A DNA stretch of 64,000 nt from Planctomycetota bacterium (GCA_029260795.1 JAJDCO010000068.1:1-64000); one strand, 5' to 3'; positions 36,460 through 45,650 are shown, counted from the first letter of the stretch. Made by a program: numbers and translations. Notes: a model not told the origin generated them from the sequence alone.

Positions 36460-39051
36460 ATGGATGGCCTCGTCTGGGAGCACCCCGCGTTCTTGTGGTT
36501 GATCCTGCCAGCGTGGGCTTGGTGGGGCTTCGCCGTGAGGGGAGCGACTGCGGGTCGACGAGGCACGGTTGCCTGTATTGCTTTGCTCTGGTTGTCGCTG
36601 GCGACGCTGCTCGCTGGGCCGGCCTGGCAGACTCATCCGCCGGCACCCTTGAACGGGCTGTTGGTCGTGCAGTCGGTACCGGGGCTCGAGGGCACGGACT
36701 TCCACCAAGTGTGGAACGAGCTCGCACCCGGGCTGGATCGCTTCGGTCTCGGAGACTCTCTGCTCTTGCGATCGGCTCACGGCGAGGGCGTCCCGCTGAC
36801 GCCGGGCGATCGCGCTGCCGTGCGAGCCACTCTCGAGCGGGCCCTGCTGTCGGGAGAGGGCGCCGGAAACCTCGACGTCGTCACCCGCGAGCTCTTGGCC
36901 GAAGACGCCGTCGATTGGATTGGATTGATCGGGCCGTCGGGAGATGTCACTGCCGCCGCCGAGCGGCTCGAGCTCGCCGGCCTTCGAGTGCGCGCGGTGG
37001 CGATCGATGCGCCAGTCGGTCCCGGCGCGTCGTTAATCCGGATTCGGCCACCGGATGCCGTGCGAAGCGGCGAGCCGATCGAGGTCTGGCTCGAGCTGAC
37101 GAGCAACACGGCCCGCCGGGTGCGAGGCTCGCTGCTCCTCGGCAATGGCGCGCCTCGACTCTTCGAGGTCGACCTCCTTGCACACGAGGTCGTCGCGATG
37201 CCGATCGAGCTCGCCGGAGTCGAGGCGGGGCGATACGAGCTGACCGCGGCGCTCGAAAGCGGCTCGGCCACGAGTGCTTCTTTCGAGGTCGCCCCTCGTC
37301 CGCGCGTGCTCTGGTGGGGGGAAGGCGAGCTCCCGAGTGCGCTGAGCCAGCTCTTCGATCAGCGCGGCTGGACGGTGGGGCGAGAGCGAGGCGGAGACGA
37401 TCCCGAGCGCTGGGAGCTGGTCGTCCTCGGCAAGGGCTTCGAGGTCGATGACGAGCGGCTCGTTTGGCTCGACACCTTCGTGCAAGAGCGCGGGGGAGGC
37501 TTGCTCGTGCTGGGTGACCCGGATCATTCGATGGCCGGCTGGGCAGAGACGCCGCTCGGAGACCTTCTTCCGGTCGTGATGGCGCCTCGCTCCGAGCCGC
37601 CGCCCCCTGAACGATCGCCCGAGCCCGAGCCGGATCCCGATCGAGCCGAGCCCGATCCCGAGTCCCTGAGTTCTCCGCCGGCCGAGGAGCCCAGAGACCC
37701 CGAGCTCGAGGAGCGCCTGGCGGACACCGTCTCTTTGGCGTTGGTGCTCGACACCTCGGGCAGCATGGCGGGTCGCAAGATCGCGGCGGCCAAGAAGGCG
37801 GCTTGGGCGGCGGTCGAGGCGTTGGACGAGCGAGACCGAGTCGCGATCCTCAGCTTCGACTCGGATTCTCGACTGATCTTGAGATTGACGTCGGCGAGCG
37901 ATCAGACGTTGATTCGGCTGACGCTGACAGGCATCGGCGTCGGCGGAGAGACGCGCTTTGCGCCGGCGCTCGAGTCGGCGTTGGCCGTTCTGCGCGACGA
38001 CCCGGCTTCGGTGCGGCACGTCATCTTCTTGTCCGATGGCCGCGCCTGGCCCGAGGCCACGCGTCCGATCGTCGAAAGAATGCGAGCCCAGGGCATCACG
38101 TTGTCGACGGTGGGGCTGGGCGAAGACCACGACCACGAGGCGTTGGGGCGGCTCGCGGCCTGGGGGGGCGGCCGCTACTACTTCGCGACCATCGAGGACG
38201 TCCCGCAGATCTTCAACATCGACGTGCGGCGAGTGGTCTCCGATCGAACGCCGCCCGATCGGCCTCCCGAGCTCGATCCGCCGAAGCCCGAGCCCGAGCC
38301 CGAGACGACGCCGCTGCCCGATCCTACCGAGGAGGCACCCCGATTCTCGCTCGAGCTCGTGACGCCCGATGCGCTGACTCTGGACTCCAGTCCGGCCGGG
38401 CTCCCGGAGCTGAGTGGCTATGAGCCGGCTCGCCCCCGAGTCTTCGCTCGCCCCCTCATTCGTGTTGTGGGCAACGAAGATGTCGTGATGACGATCGGTG
38501 CGGCGGGCCTCGGTCGAGTGGGGGTGTGGGCGAGCGGTCTCTCGGGACCTTGGGGCGGTGGGTTCTTGGCCTGGCCTGAGCTGGGCCGGTTCTTGGGGCG
38601 CACGACGAGCGCGCTCTTGCCGGCTCCCCGTCCGATTGTGACCTGGCGCGTCGGATGGTTCGAGCGCCACGCGGTCGTCGAGGCGGAGGTCGCTCCCGAG
38701 CGCTTGGGAGCCGGGGAAGCCGTTGCGCTGAGTCGAAGCACCGGTGGGCGTGAGGAGCCGCTGCCCGCGATCGCGATCGGTGCTCGCCTCTGGCGTGCGG
38801 TGCTGCCCTTGCCGAAGCCGGGGGAGCGCCTGACGGTCTCGGCTCGTTCCATCGGCCCACGTGAGGTGCTCGGCTCGCAGTCCTGGACGGCGCCCGAGCC
38901 TCGTCCGGAGGTCGTCTCCCCGACTCGGGTCGTCGGGGAGAGGCGCGCTTTGCCGATGCGAAAGCACTTGCCACGGCAGGCGCCGTTCGCCGGAGTCGGG
39001 CTGCTCGCCTGCTTGGCGTTGGCCGTGGTCGTGTTCTGGCGATCGTCTTGA
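36460..39051 (+). CDS. Membrane VWA-domain protein (BatA-like N-terminus, amidotransferase-like middle)
   Basis: 863 residues from ATG 36460; the longer frame upstream is unlikely because it is not protein-like. Two N-terminal transmembrane helices (~10-28, ~36-54; HPAFLWLILPAWAWW) resemble BatA/aerotolerance proteins. Residues ~280-375 resemble a class I glutamine-amidotransferase-like fold (RVLWWGEGELPSALSQLF, GGGLLVLGDPDHSMAGW). A Pro/Glu linker follows (PEPEPDPDRAEPDP), then a VWA domain at ~425-600 with an intact MIDAS start (Asp431, DTSGSMAG) and FLSDGRAWPEAT. A second Pro-rich linker and a C-terminal helix (LLACLALAVVVFW) complete it. It is likely an envelope scaffold or stress protein with a metal-dependent adhesion site. 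Confidence 0.78.
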   Translation: MDGLVWEHPAFLWLILPAWAWWGFAVRGATAGRRGTVACIALLWLSLATLLAGPAWQTHPPAPLNGLLVVQSVPGLEGTDFHQVWNELAPGLDRFGLGDSLLLRSAHGEGVPLTPGDRAAVRATLERALLSGEGAGNLDVVTRELLAEDAVDWIGLIGPSGDVTAAAERLELAGLRVRAVAIDAPVGPGASLIRIRPPDAVRSGEPIEVWLELTSNTARRVRGSLLLGNGAPRLFEVDLLAHEVVAMPIELAGVEAGRYELTAALESGSATSASFEVAPRPRVLWWGEGELPSALSQLFDQRGWTVGRERGGDDPERWELVVLGKGFEVDDERLVWLDTFVQERGGGLLVLGDPDHSMAGWAETPLGDLLPVVMAPRSEPPPPERSPEPEPDPDRAEPDPESLSSPPAEEPRDPELEERLADTVSLALVLDTSGSMAGRKIAAAKKAAWAAVEALDERDRVAILSFDSDSRLILRLTSASDQTLIRLTLTGIGVGGETRFAPALESALAVLRDDPASVRHVIFLSDGRAWPEATRPIVERMRAQGITLSTVGLGEDHDHEALGRLAAWGGGRYYFATIEDVPQIFNIDVRRVVSDRTPPDRPPELDPPKPEPEPETTPLPDPTEEAPRFSLELVTPDALTLDSSPAGLPELSGYEPARPRVFARPLIRVVGNEDVVMTIGAAGLGRVGVWASGLSGPWGGGFLAWPELGRFLGRTTSALLPAPRPIVTWRVGWFERHAVVEAEVAPERLGAGEAVALSRSTGGREEPLPAIAIGARLWRAVLPLPKPGERLTVSARSIGPREVLGSQSWTAPEPRPEVVSPTRVVGERRALPMRKHLPRQAPFAGVGLLACLALAVVVFWRSS

Positions 39052-39295
39052 GAGGGAGGGGGCTCAGCCAGGGGCCTGAACCTTCCTTGCATCATTCTCG
39101 CCTTTCCATTGTTTGTAGGTTCTTTTCAATCCTGGGTCGGCCGGGTACCATGACGAGGTTTTCGACGAGCCGACGCCTGCTGATTTTCCGATTCCGGAAA
39201 GCAGGCGAGTCCGAGGATCTGGGCGGGTCCGAGGTCACGATCGGCTCCAGCTTGCGACGCAGGGCGTGCGCCGCGCGATTAGGGAGGGAATCGTC

Positions 39296-40000
39296 ATGAC
39301 CAAGAGTCAACCAGGGCTCTACGAGCTGCTGCGTCAGCGCTCGCTCAAGAATCAGATGTCACATCACGACATCCCCGAGCCCGAGCCGATCTCCAGCTAC
39401 GAGGCACCGACCGCGACCCTCGACCGCTACCCGGTAGAGGCCAAGCCGGAGGTCGAGGTCACCGCGGTCGACGCTCCGGAGGTGGAGAGGCCACTGGCCA
39501 ACGAGGAGCCCTCTGAGATCGAGGCTGCCCCCGACGAGCGTTGGTATCAGAGGAGCGTGAGCTTCTCGACGCCGGTCGGGATCGCGATCTCGATCCTGGC
39601 GGCGGTGCTCGTTTTCTCGAGCTACTTGCTCGGCTTCTCGCGAGGTCAGGCAGCGGAGGCTCCGACCCTGTGGGCAAACTCGGGAGGCACGGCACGCGAA
39701 GGCGCGATTCCGGCGGGAACCGCCATCGCCGTCCGGGCGGCGGCCTTCGAGGATGAGCAGGAGGCCTTCCAGGTCGCACGCTGGCTCAATCAATCCGGCC
39801 GATTCGCCGATACGGCCGAGGTGGTCAACGTTCAGGACGGCGGGCCCGTCGAGCTGGTGATCGGGCGCTTCGAGAGCCAGGCGGCGGCAAAGCGCTCCGG
39901 TCTGCTCGAGGCGATCCAGAGCTTCGAGCTCGTCGACGGGGAGTCGACCCAAAAACCTTTTGGCAAGGCTGAGTTGAGAGTTTACTCTTTCGGGAATTGA
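39296..40000 (+). CDS. Single-pass membrane protein with SPOR-like C-terminal domain
   Basis: 234 residues from ATG 39296, which has agggagg upstream; the earlier in-frame ATG at 39266 lacks one. The N-terminal ~95 residues are acidic and probably cytoplasmic. One transmembrane helix follows (VGIAISILAAVLVFSSYLLGF). The last ~85 residues (AVRAAAFEDEQEAFQVARWLNQSGRFADTAEV, LVIGRFESQAAAKRSGLL) have the beta-alpha-beta order and spacing of SPOR peptidoglycan-binding domains. Forty bp upstream of the PVC marker gene, possibly co-transcribed. Confidence 0.65.
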   Translation: MTKSQPGLYELLRQRSLKNQMSHHDIPEPEPISSYEAPTATLDRYPVEAKPEVEVTAVDAPEVERPLANEEPSEIEAAPDERWYQRSVSFSTPVGIAISILAAVLVFSSYLLGFSRGQAAEAPTLWANSGGTAREGAIPAGTAIAVRAAAFEDEQEAFQVARWLNQSGRFADTAEVVNVQDGGPVELVIGRFESQAAAKRSGLLEAIQSFELVDGESTQKPFGKAELRVYSFGN

Positions 40001-40040
40001 CCCGGATTCCGAAGTCTCGATTCGGCCCGAGGAGGGCCCC

Positions 40041-40217
40041 ATGTCGATTCACAAGAGCCTCGCGCCCAAGAACATGCTGGCGCGCAGTCGCAACGTGCTG
40101 ACCCGTGTCGAGCGTCTCGCGATCCTTCAGCGAGATGGCCGCTTCAAGAAAGGCCAGAACAGCATCTTCGGACTCCCGAAGGTGCGAGTCGCCAAGGCGA
40201 AAGCCAAGAAGAAGTAA
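40041..40217 (+). CDS. PVC-superphylum small basic (ribosome-associated signature) protein
   Basis: 58 residues: starts MSIHKSLAPKNMLARSRNVL, continues TRVERLAILQRDGRFKKGQN, and ends SIFGLPKVRVAKAKAKKK. The length, the SLxxxxxxxxxRNVLxRxERL pattern, GxFKxG, and the GLPKVxV followed by a lysine tail match the small basic protein family (TIGR04137 type) conserved in Planctomycetes, Verrucomicrobia and Chlamydiae and reported as ribosome-associated. agggag lies just upstream of the ATG. The family is essentially restricted to PVC bacteria, so this is the strongest taxonomic marker in the window. Confidence 0.9.
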   Translation: MSIHKSLAPKNMLARSRNVLTRVERLAILQRDGRFKKGQNSIFGLPKVRVAKAKAKKK

Positions 40218-40384
40218 CGCCGCTCCGCGGTCGTGCTTCTCGTCTCCGTCGCGCGGCTCCGCTCGACCCTGCGCTCCCCCAAGCGCCACCGAGTACGCTG
40301 CGGCCCCCATCGGGTCGCAGCGCGCTTCATTTTCGGGATACCCCCGAGACCATCCCCCCCCCCTCTGACAAGAAAGCTGGCTGC

Positions 40385-41509
40385 ATGAGCTCGGATCGCA
40401 TCACCGAGAGGGTCCAAAAGGTCGAGCCCAGCGGCATTCGCCGGATGTTCGAGCTGGTCGCCAGCATGAAGGACCCCATCAACCTCTCGATCGGCCAGGC
40501 CGACTTCGATGTGCCCGAGTCCGTGAAAGAGGCCGCGATCCAGGCGATCCGCGACGGCTTCAACCGTTACACCGTCACCCAGGGTATTCCCGAGCTGAAC
40601 GACCGCATCGCTCAGCACTACCGCGAGACCTACGACTTTCGCATCGAGTCCTCGCTCGTGACCTCAGGCGTCTCGGGCGGCTTGCTCCTCGCGATGCTCG
40701 TCCTGGTCGATCCCGGCGACGAGGTCCTGATCCCGGATCCGTACTTCGTCATGTACAAGCATCTGGTCCACCTGACCGGAGGTGTGCCGAAGTTCTACGA
40801 CACCTACCCGAGCTTTCGAGTGACGCGTGAGCTCCTCGAGAGCCAGATCACCGATCGCACCAAGGTGATGCTGATCAACTCGCCGTCGAACCCGACCGGC
40901 GCGGTCTTCACGGCGCCGGAGCTCCAGGTGATCGCCGAGATCGCTCGCGAGCACGACATCACGGTGATCTCCGACGAGATCTACGAGTCGTTCGCCTACG
41001 GGGCTCGCTATCGGTCCATGTGTCAGCACTTGGCCGATGCCGTCGTGCTGGGCGGCTTCTCAAAGACCTACGGCATGCCGGGTTGGCGAGTGGGATGGGC
41101 GGTCGGACCGAAGGACATTCTCGAGGCGATGCGCAAGCTGCAACAGTTCTCGTTCGTGTGCGCGCCCTCGATGGCGCAGCGCGCCTGCGTCGCGGCGATG
41201 GACGTCGACATGAGCGAGTACATCGACGCCTACCGTCAGAAGCGCAACTTGGTCTTCGACAGCCTGAAGGAGAACTACTCGATCGTGCGTCCCGATGGCT
41301 CGTTCTACCTGTTCCCCGAGCTGCCCCCGGGGCTCGACGAGAAGGCGTTCATCGATCAAGCGATCCGCAAGGACGTCCTGCTCGTCCCCGGCTCGGCCTG
41401 CTCGCGCCGCGCGACTCACTTCCGACTCTCCTTCGCGGCTCCCAACGACGTGCTCAAGCGCGGACTCGATGTCTTGAACGGGATCGCCGTCCAAGCGGCG
41501 TCTTCCTGA
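40385..41509 (+). CDS. Class I/II PLP-dependent aminotransferase (AspC-like)
   Basis: 374 residues. Fold-type I hallmarks are NLSIGQADFDVPE, YTVTQGIPELNDRIAQHY, LINSPSNPTGAVF, VISDEIYESFAYG (Asp for the PLP pyridine) and GGFSKTYGMPGWRVGW (PLP lysine). The C-terminal RKDVLLVPGSACSRRATHFRLSFA binds the substrate carboxylate (Arg in RLSFA). It transfers amino groups between an amino acid and a 2-oxoacid; the AspC-like subgroup is broad and I do not assign a substrate. QueE starts 2 nt after its stop, so the pair is co-translated. Confidence 0.88.
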   Translation: MSSDRITERVQKVEPSGIRRMFELVASMKDPINLSIGQADFDVPESVKEAAIQAIRDGFNRYTVTQGIPELNDRIAQHYRETYDFRIESSLVTSGVSGGLLLAMLVLVDPGDEVLIPDPYFVMYKHLVHLTGGVPKFYDTYPSFRVTRELLESQITDRTKVMLINSPSNPTGAVFTAPELQVIAEIAREHDITVISDEIYESFAYGARYRSMCQHLADAVVLGGFSKTYGMPGWRVGWAVGPKDILEAMRKLQQFSFVCAPSMAQRACVAAMDVDMSEYIDAYRQKRNLVFDSLKENYSIVRPDGSFYLFPELPPGLDEKAFIDQAIRKDVLLVPGSACSRRATHFRLSFAAPNDVLKRGLDVLNGIAVQAASS

Positions 41510-41511
41510 CG

Positions 41512-42366
41512 ATGAGCCGGCCGGTGATCCTTGCCGGGGAGCGGTCGGCCGAGCCGCCGGACGAGATCGCCGCGATCGTTCTGGCCGCCTCGGCCTCGGC
41601 GACCAGCGCGGATCTGACCGAGATCTTCGTTTCAGTGCAAGGCGAAGGCGTGGTCGCGGGGCAGGTGCATCTCTTTCTGCGCTTCGCCGGTTGCGATCTC
41701 CGCTGCAGCTACTGCGACACGCCGGGCAGCCTCGGGCTCGATCAGGTCGATCGTGGCGTGCGCATCGGCGGCGGGCTCTTGCGAGGCCAGCCGAGGCGCG
41801 AGCCCAATCCGGTGACGCAGGAGCGATTGCTCCAGCTCGTCGACGAGGCCGTGGAGCCACTCGGTCATCGCCCGATGGTCGCTCTCACCGGCGGTGAGCC
41901 TTTGCTGCGCACACCCTACTTGGTCGAGCTCCTTCCCGCATTGCGTGCGCGTGGGCATGAGATCCTCCTCGAGACGGCCGGCACGCGTGTCGAGAACCTC
42001 GAGCGTGTCGTCTCGTGGATCGATCTGGTCAGCATGGATCTCAAGCTGCCGTCGGTTTCGGGTGAGGCCGATCTCTTGGGGGCCCACCGAGCATTCCTCG
42101 AGGTCGCCCGGAATGCGGATCGCCGCATTCAGGTCAAGGTCGTCATCGATCCGCGCCTCGACCTCGCCGAGCTGGAACGAGGCGTACGCCTGGTCGCCGA
42201 GCAGGACTCGACGTTGCCCTTCATCCTGCAACCCGAGTTTCGGTCGCTGCGCACGACCGATGAGGCGCATCGAGATCTGATTCGCGAAGCGGTCTCCGTG
42301 GCGAGGGCTCGTCTCACGGATGTGCGAGTCCTCCCGCAGCTGCACAAGTATCTCGGGATGCTTTGA
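41512..42366 (+). CDS. queE: 7-carboxy-7-deazaguanine synthase (QueE), radical SAM
   Basis: 284 residues from ATG 41512. TEIFVSVQGEGVVAGQVHLF is the diagnostic QueE opening, followed by FAGCDLRCSYCDT with the CX3CX2C cluster (Cys61, Cys65, Cys68). Later motifs are ALTGGEPLLR, LLETAGT, WIDLVSMDLKLPS and LPQLHKYLG, the usual end. It converts 6-carboxy-tetrahydropterin to 7-carboxy-7-deazaguanine for queuosine or related deazapurine synthesis. About 35 residues precede the conserved start and may be an extension. No other queuosine gene is adjacent. Confidence 0.9.
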   Translation: MSRPVILAGERSAEPPDEIAAIVLAASASATSADLTEIFVSVQGEGVVAGQVHLFLRFAGCDLRCSYCDTPGSLGLDQVDRGVRIGGGLLRGQPRREPNPVTQERLLQLVDEAVEPLGHRPMVALTGGEPLLRTPYLVELLPALRARGHEILLETAGTRVENLERVVSWIDLVSMDLKLPSVSGEADLLGAHRAFLEVARNADRRIQVKVVIDPRLDLAELERGVRLVAEQDSTLPFILQPEFRSLRTTDEAHRDLIREAVSVARARLTDVRVLPQLHKYLGML

Positions 42367-42383
42367 AACATTGAACATTGAGC

Positions 42384-42443
42384 TTCGAACGTTGAACGGT
42401 CCTTCGAGCGTTGAACGTCGACGCAATCATCGAACGTTGAACG
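42384..42443. repeat. Three copies of a 15-bp motif in the QueE/pseudo-sulfatase gap
   Basis: ttcgaacgttgaacg at 42384, ttcgagcgttgaacg at 42403 and atcgaacgttgaacg at 42429 differ at one or two bases. A weaker ttgaacattga precedes them at 42371. Spacings are 19 and 26 bp, and each copy contains an aacgtt palindrome (agcgtt in the second). The array ends 16 bp before the next start codon, so it may regulate that gene. Confidence 0.6.
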
Positions 42444-42459
42444 GCGGTCGCGTGACTCG

Positions 42460-43806
42460 ATGAAGAAGTATCAGCGGCTCTTTGTTGCGATCGGACTGGT
42501 CGCGGTTGCTTGCGGCGTGTTCGCGGTCTGGTATCACACGCAGTTCCCCGGCAGCCCGCTCCAGTGGACCTTCGGCGGCGTGGTGTTCGTCGGTGATCGG
42601 ATCGAGTCGCCGCCCCCCTTCGGGATCGAGAGTGTCGATGGGCGAGCTCTGCGTGGGTTCACCTTGCCGCGCAACAGCACCGAGTCGCTCCAGATCGTCC
42701 TGCCACCTCAAAGCGCACTCGACCTCACTCTGCGTGCCAAGAGCGGGGACCGAGGCCGCTTCGAGGTCATCGTTGCTCGCCCCGGCGAGGATCAAGCCCT
42801 CGTCTTCTTCCGAGATCTCGGTGAGATTCCGAGCTGGCGGCGCGAGCGGGTTTGGATGCGTGCTTACGAGGGCCCTGTCGAGCTGACCTTCCGATTCCAC
42901 TCGTCGCAACCGGATGCCGCCGTCTTCGTCGGCGACCCTCGGTTGACCGTCCCCGAAGCGCGGCTGCGTCGACGAGTCGTGCTCGTGAGCTGCGATGGCT
43001 TCGACTCACGCGACAGCGATTTTCCCGACGAGCGAGGCTTTCTCTACGAGCACGGTTGGCCAGCAGCCAGCGACCCGGTCGCCTCGTGGGCCAGCATGCT
43101 GACCGGTCTCTACACTCCACAGCATCGGGTCGGCTTCTCGAGGACAGCCCGGTTGCCATCGGGATTCTTGACGATCCCTGAGCTGGCCGGCAAGGAAGGC
43201 TGGACAACGGCGTGCTTCGTCAGCGGTGTGGAGCTCGAGCCCGACGCTTCGCTCTTCCAGGGCTTCGGCGAGGCGTCCGTGTACGCGCGGTCCGAGTCGG
43301 CGGTTGTGGACGCCCTCGACTGGCTCGATCGATACGGGGATTCGCCGAGCCTGGTCGCCTTGCTCTCGAGTCGGACGGAAGAGGACCCCGACCCGTGGTC
43401 GCAGGCGCGCTCCGTGGTCGAGCGCGTCCTCGCCGGCGAGCTCGGTCAGACGCTGGTGGTCGTGATGGGTGTCCGCGGTAGCGATTCGGGTGAGGCCATG
43501 CCACCTCTCTGGATCGCCGGCGCTGGGCTGAAGGGGGGCGGGCGCACCGACGAGCCCGTGCACCAAGTCGGAGTCTTCGCCACCGTCTGTCACACCCTGA
43601 GCATCAATCCGCCTCGTGACCTCGAAGGGGATACCCTCCTGGCCCCGTTCGGCAAGTACGACGTTCGGGCGATGCGATTGCTCTATGAGGTAGAGGAGGG
43701 GCGGCTTCTCGACGAGGAGGGAGCGGCCGACGCCGACCCCGAGCTTCGAGAGTGGCTCGCTCAACAGAGCCAGCGCTTCGCGGGACTCTTCACCGACCGG
43801 GACTGA
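42460..43806 (+). CDS. Membrane-anchored sulfatase-fold protein without catalytic motif
   Basis: 448 residues. One N-terminal transmembrane segment (LFVAIGLVAVACGVFAVWY), then a beta domain to ~165. Residues ~170-420 follow the alkaline-phosphatase/sulfatase order: RRVVLVSCDGFDSRD where ISxDTLRAD is expected, WASMLTGLYTPQHRVG matching SMLTGxYPxxHG, then IPELAGKEGW and ACFVSGVELEP. The C/S-x-P-x-R catalytic motif is replaced by SDPVASWAS and the early metal aspartates are not conserved. It is therefore probably a pseudo-enzyme. A target gene for the repeat array just upstream. Confidence 0.6.
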   Translation: MKKYQRLFVAIGLVAVACGVFAVWYHTQFPGSPLQWTFGGVVFVGDRIESPPPFGIESVDGRALRGFTLPRNSTESLQIVLPPQSALDLTLRAKSGDRGRFEVIVARPGEDQALVFFRDLGEIPSWRRERVWMRAYEGPVELTFRFHSSQPDAAVFVGDPRLTVPEARLRRRVVLVSCDGFDSRDSDFPDERGFLYEHGWPAASDPVASWASMLTGLYTPQHRVGFSRTARLPSGFLTIPELAGKEGWTTACFVSGVELEPDASLFQGFGEASVYARSESAVVDALDWLDRYGDSPSLVALLSSRTEEDPDPWSQARSVVERVLAGELGQTLVVVMGVRGSDSGEAMPPLWIAGAGLKGGGRTDEPVHQVGVFATVCHTLSINPPRDLEGDTLLAPFGKYDVRAMRLLYEVEEGRLLDEEGAADADPELREWLAQQSQRFAGLFTDRD

Positions 43807-43846
43807 GTCGCGCGGCTCGCCGGGCGTTGCAAAACAAAATGCTCCA

Positions 43847-43952
43847 GACCGTCCCCTCGGAGGCCCGAATTCATTCGGGTGGGAGGTCGTTCGCCCCTTC
43901 GAAGCCGTCGTGATCGCCGAGGGCGTATCCAGCGGACTGAAGTCCGCCCTCC
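43847..43952. repeat. REP-like element (both halves)
   Basis: Two blocks, 43847-43889 (starts gaccgtcccctcggaggccc) and 43929-43952 (ccagcggactgaagtccgcc), lie in the gap between two genes. The same blocks recur at 52275-52622. The second block contains the palindrome gcggact/agtccgc, and the first an inverted cccgaat/attcggg. Confidence 0.8.
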
Positions 43953-43957
43953 GTCTC

Positions 43958-45544
43958 TCACGCGTCGCGCAAGGTGTCGATGACGAGCTCCTCGATCAGG
44001 CCCGGAAGGACGCCGAACGAGTACTCGATCTCGACGCGCTCGGTATCCTTGTGCGCATCGAAGCCGACCGGGCCGAGGTTGACGACCGGCATGTCCAGGT
44101 CGGCGATCGTGTCGAGATCGAGGCGATAGCGTTCGCCCCAGCCCGGGAGGTTCGCCTTCAAGTCCTCGATGCTGCTTCGCAGGGACTCCGGAAAGGCGAG
44201 GTAGCTCATGTCCGAGATGTACGGGTAGAAGCGTCGCAGCACGAGCTCGGGCAGATGGGTGCGATGCCGCTCGATCAGCCGATGCACCGCGCGCGCGAGC
44301 GGCGTGTCATCGGAGGTCGCAAAGCCGGGGTAGTAGGGAGGGGCGAGGTACACGACGATGCCGGGCTCATCAGCGGCCGGGAGAAACTCCCAGAGTGTAC
44401 GAACGGCTTCTCGGCAGGCGACGCGCTCGTCGGCATCGTCGTGCTCGGCCAAGGCCGTGGCGAGCACGAGGTCGGGATCGTGTCCGGCACGTCGCACCGT
44501 GTCTCTGAGCTCGGCCAGTGTGAGCACGCGCGTCTTCCAAGGGAGCGGAGGAGGCGCCTGTTCCGTCAGAGCCGCATGACGTAGACGCTGCTCCTGTAGC
44601 TCCTCGATGACGGCCACGAAGGCGGCGATCGCCACTTCCTTCATTTGATGAATGACGGCGCTCGGAGCTCGCTCGAAGGTGAAGACGTTGTAGTATTGAT
44701 GCACCTGCCGAGGCGTCTGTACGTCGTAGTGCCCTTTGAGATCTTCCAGCTTCAGGGCGGTGGCCGGCGGTGTCGCTTCTCCGGCCGCCTGCTCGCACAG
44801 CGATGGCTCCAGCTCGATCCGACGGTGGAGCTCGGCCGCCAGCCGCGTCGCCGGGAGCCCGTAGAAGGGCTCGCCGACATGGCTCACTCGGCCGTTCACG
44901 AGAAAGGCCGGCAGCAGCTTGCCGATCGTGCCGAGGTACGCGAACCGCGTCGGATCGTCTGTGTGCATCGGGCTTGTGTAGTCGGTGTTGATGAAGCCTC
45001 GAAACGTGACTCCCTCCTGGCGTCGGTAGTCACGCAGGAACTCGCCGGCGCGCAGTATGCCGGCCGAGGCGTTCTCCTCGTCACACACCGCGACCAAGAG
45101 AACCTCTCCGGGAAGAGCCTCCGGTCGCGCCGCGAAGCGCTTCATCAACGTGACGCAGGTCGCGACCGCGCCCTTCATGTCGAGCGCGCCGCGGCCGAAG
45201 AGGAAGCCTTCGCCGAAGGTTGGGGCGAGGATCTTGGCCAGGGCGTCCGGATCGAACGCGACCTCCTTCGAAACACCGTGCGAGGCGTAGCGCGCGTAGT
45301 CATCGATCGGCACCGTGTCGATGTGGCCGGAGAGCAGAACGCAGCCCGAGCCTTGGCCGCGCACCCGCGCATACAGGTTGCGCCGTCCGTCGGGGAGCTC
45401 GCGGAGCGGCGTCTCGAGGATCTCGACTCCGGCGGCCCGCAGCTCCTGCTCCAAGGTGTCGATCACTGCGTTTTCACCCAGCGACGGGCTCACGCTCGGG
45501 ATCGCGACCAGACGACGGGTCAGCTCGAGAATCTCGTTCTTCAT
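43958..45544 (-). CDS. RocB-like M20-family peptidase/deacylase
   Basis: 528 residues from ATG 45544 (MKNEILELTRRLVAIPSVSP); the in-frame extension upstream is unlikely to be translated. Metal-site motifs are LLSGHIDTVP, GRGALDMKGAVA and CDEENASAG. The length (~530) and the motifs FGRGALDMKG, FINTDYTSP and GFDAHKDTERVEIEYSFGVLP match the RocB/arginine-utilisation-type subgroup rather than ordinary ~380-residue M20 enzymes. It presumably hydrolyses an amide or peptide bond in a cytoplasmic amino-acid or peptide substrate. Divergent from a lipoprotein gene, with a 106-bp promoter region between. Confidence 0.82.
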   Translation of the reverse strand: MKNEILELTRRLVAIPSVSPSLGENAVIDTLEQELRAAGVEILETPLRELPDGRRNLYARVRGQGSGCVLLSGHIDTVPIDDYARYASHGVSKEVAFDPDALAKILAPTFGEGFLFGRGALDMKGAVATCVTLMKRFAARPEALPGEVLLVAVCDEENASAGILRAGEFLRDYRRQEGVTFRGFINTDYTSPMHTDDPTRFAYLGTIGKLLPAFLVNGRVSHVGEPFYGLPATRLAAELHRRIELEPSLCEQAAGEATPPATALKLEDLKGHYDVQTPRQVHQYYNVFTFERAPSAVIHQMKEVAIAAFVAVIEELQEQRLRHAALTEQAPPPLPWKTRVLTLAELRDTVRRAGHDPDLVLATALAEHDDADERVACREAVRTLWEFLPAADEPGIVVYLAPPYYPGFATSDDTPLARAVHRLIERHRTHLPELVLRRFYPYISDMSYLAFPESLRSSIEDLKANLPGWGERYRLDLDTIADLDMPVVNLGPVGFDAHKDTERVEIEYSFGVLPGLIEELVIDTLRDA

Positions 45545-45650
45545 CGGTCGCTCGGTTGACAATGCGGCGGAGTCGAGTGAGATGGACGAGCTCACCCGCC
45601 AGGGCGATCATGGTACCGGCCTCCGAGGTCCTTTGGGAGCAACTGATCCG

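Noticed and set aside
42384..42443. CRISPR-like short repeats
   Set aside because: Repeats are 15 bp with spacers of 4-11 bp, too short for a CRISPR array.
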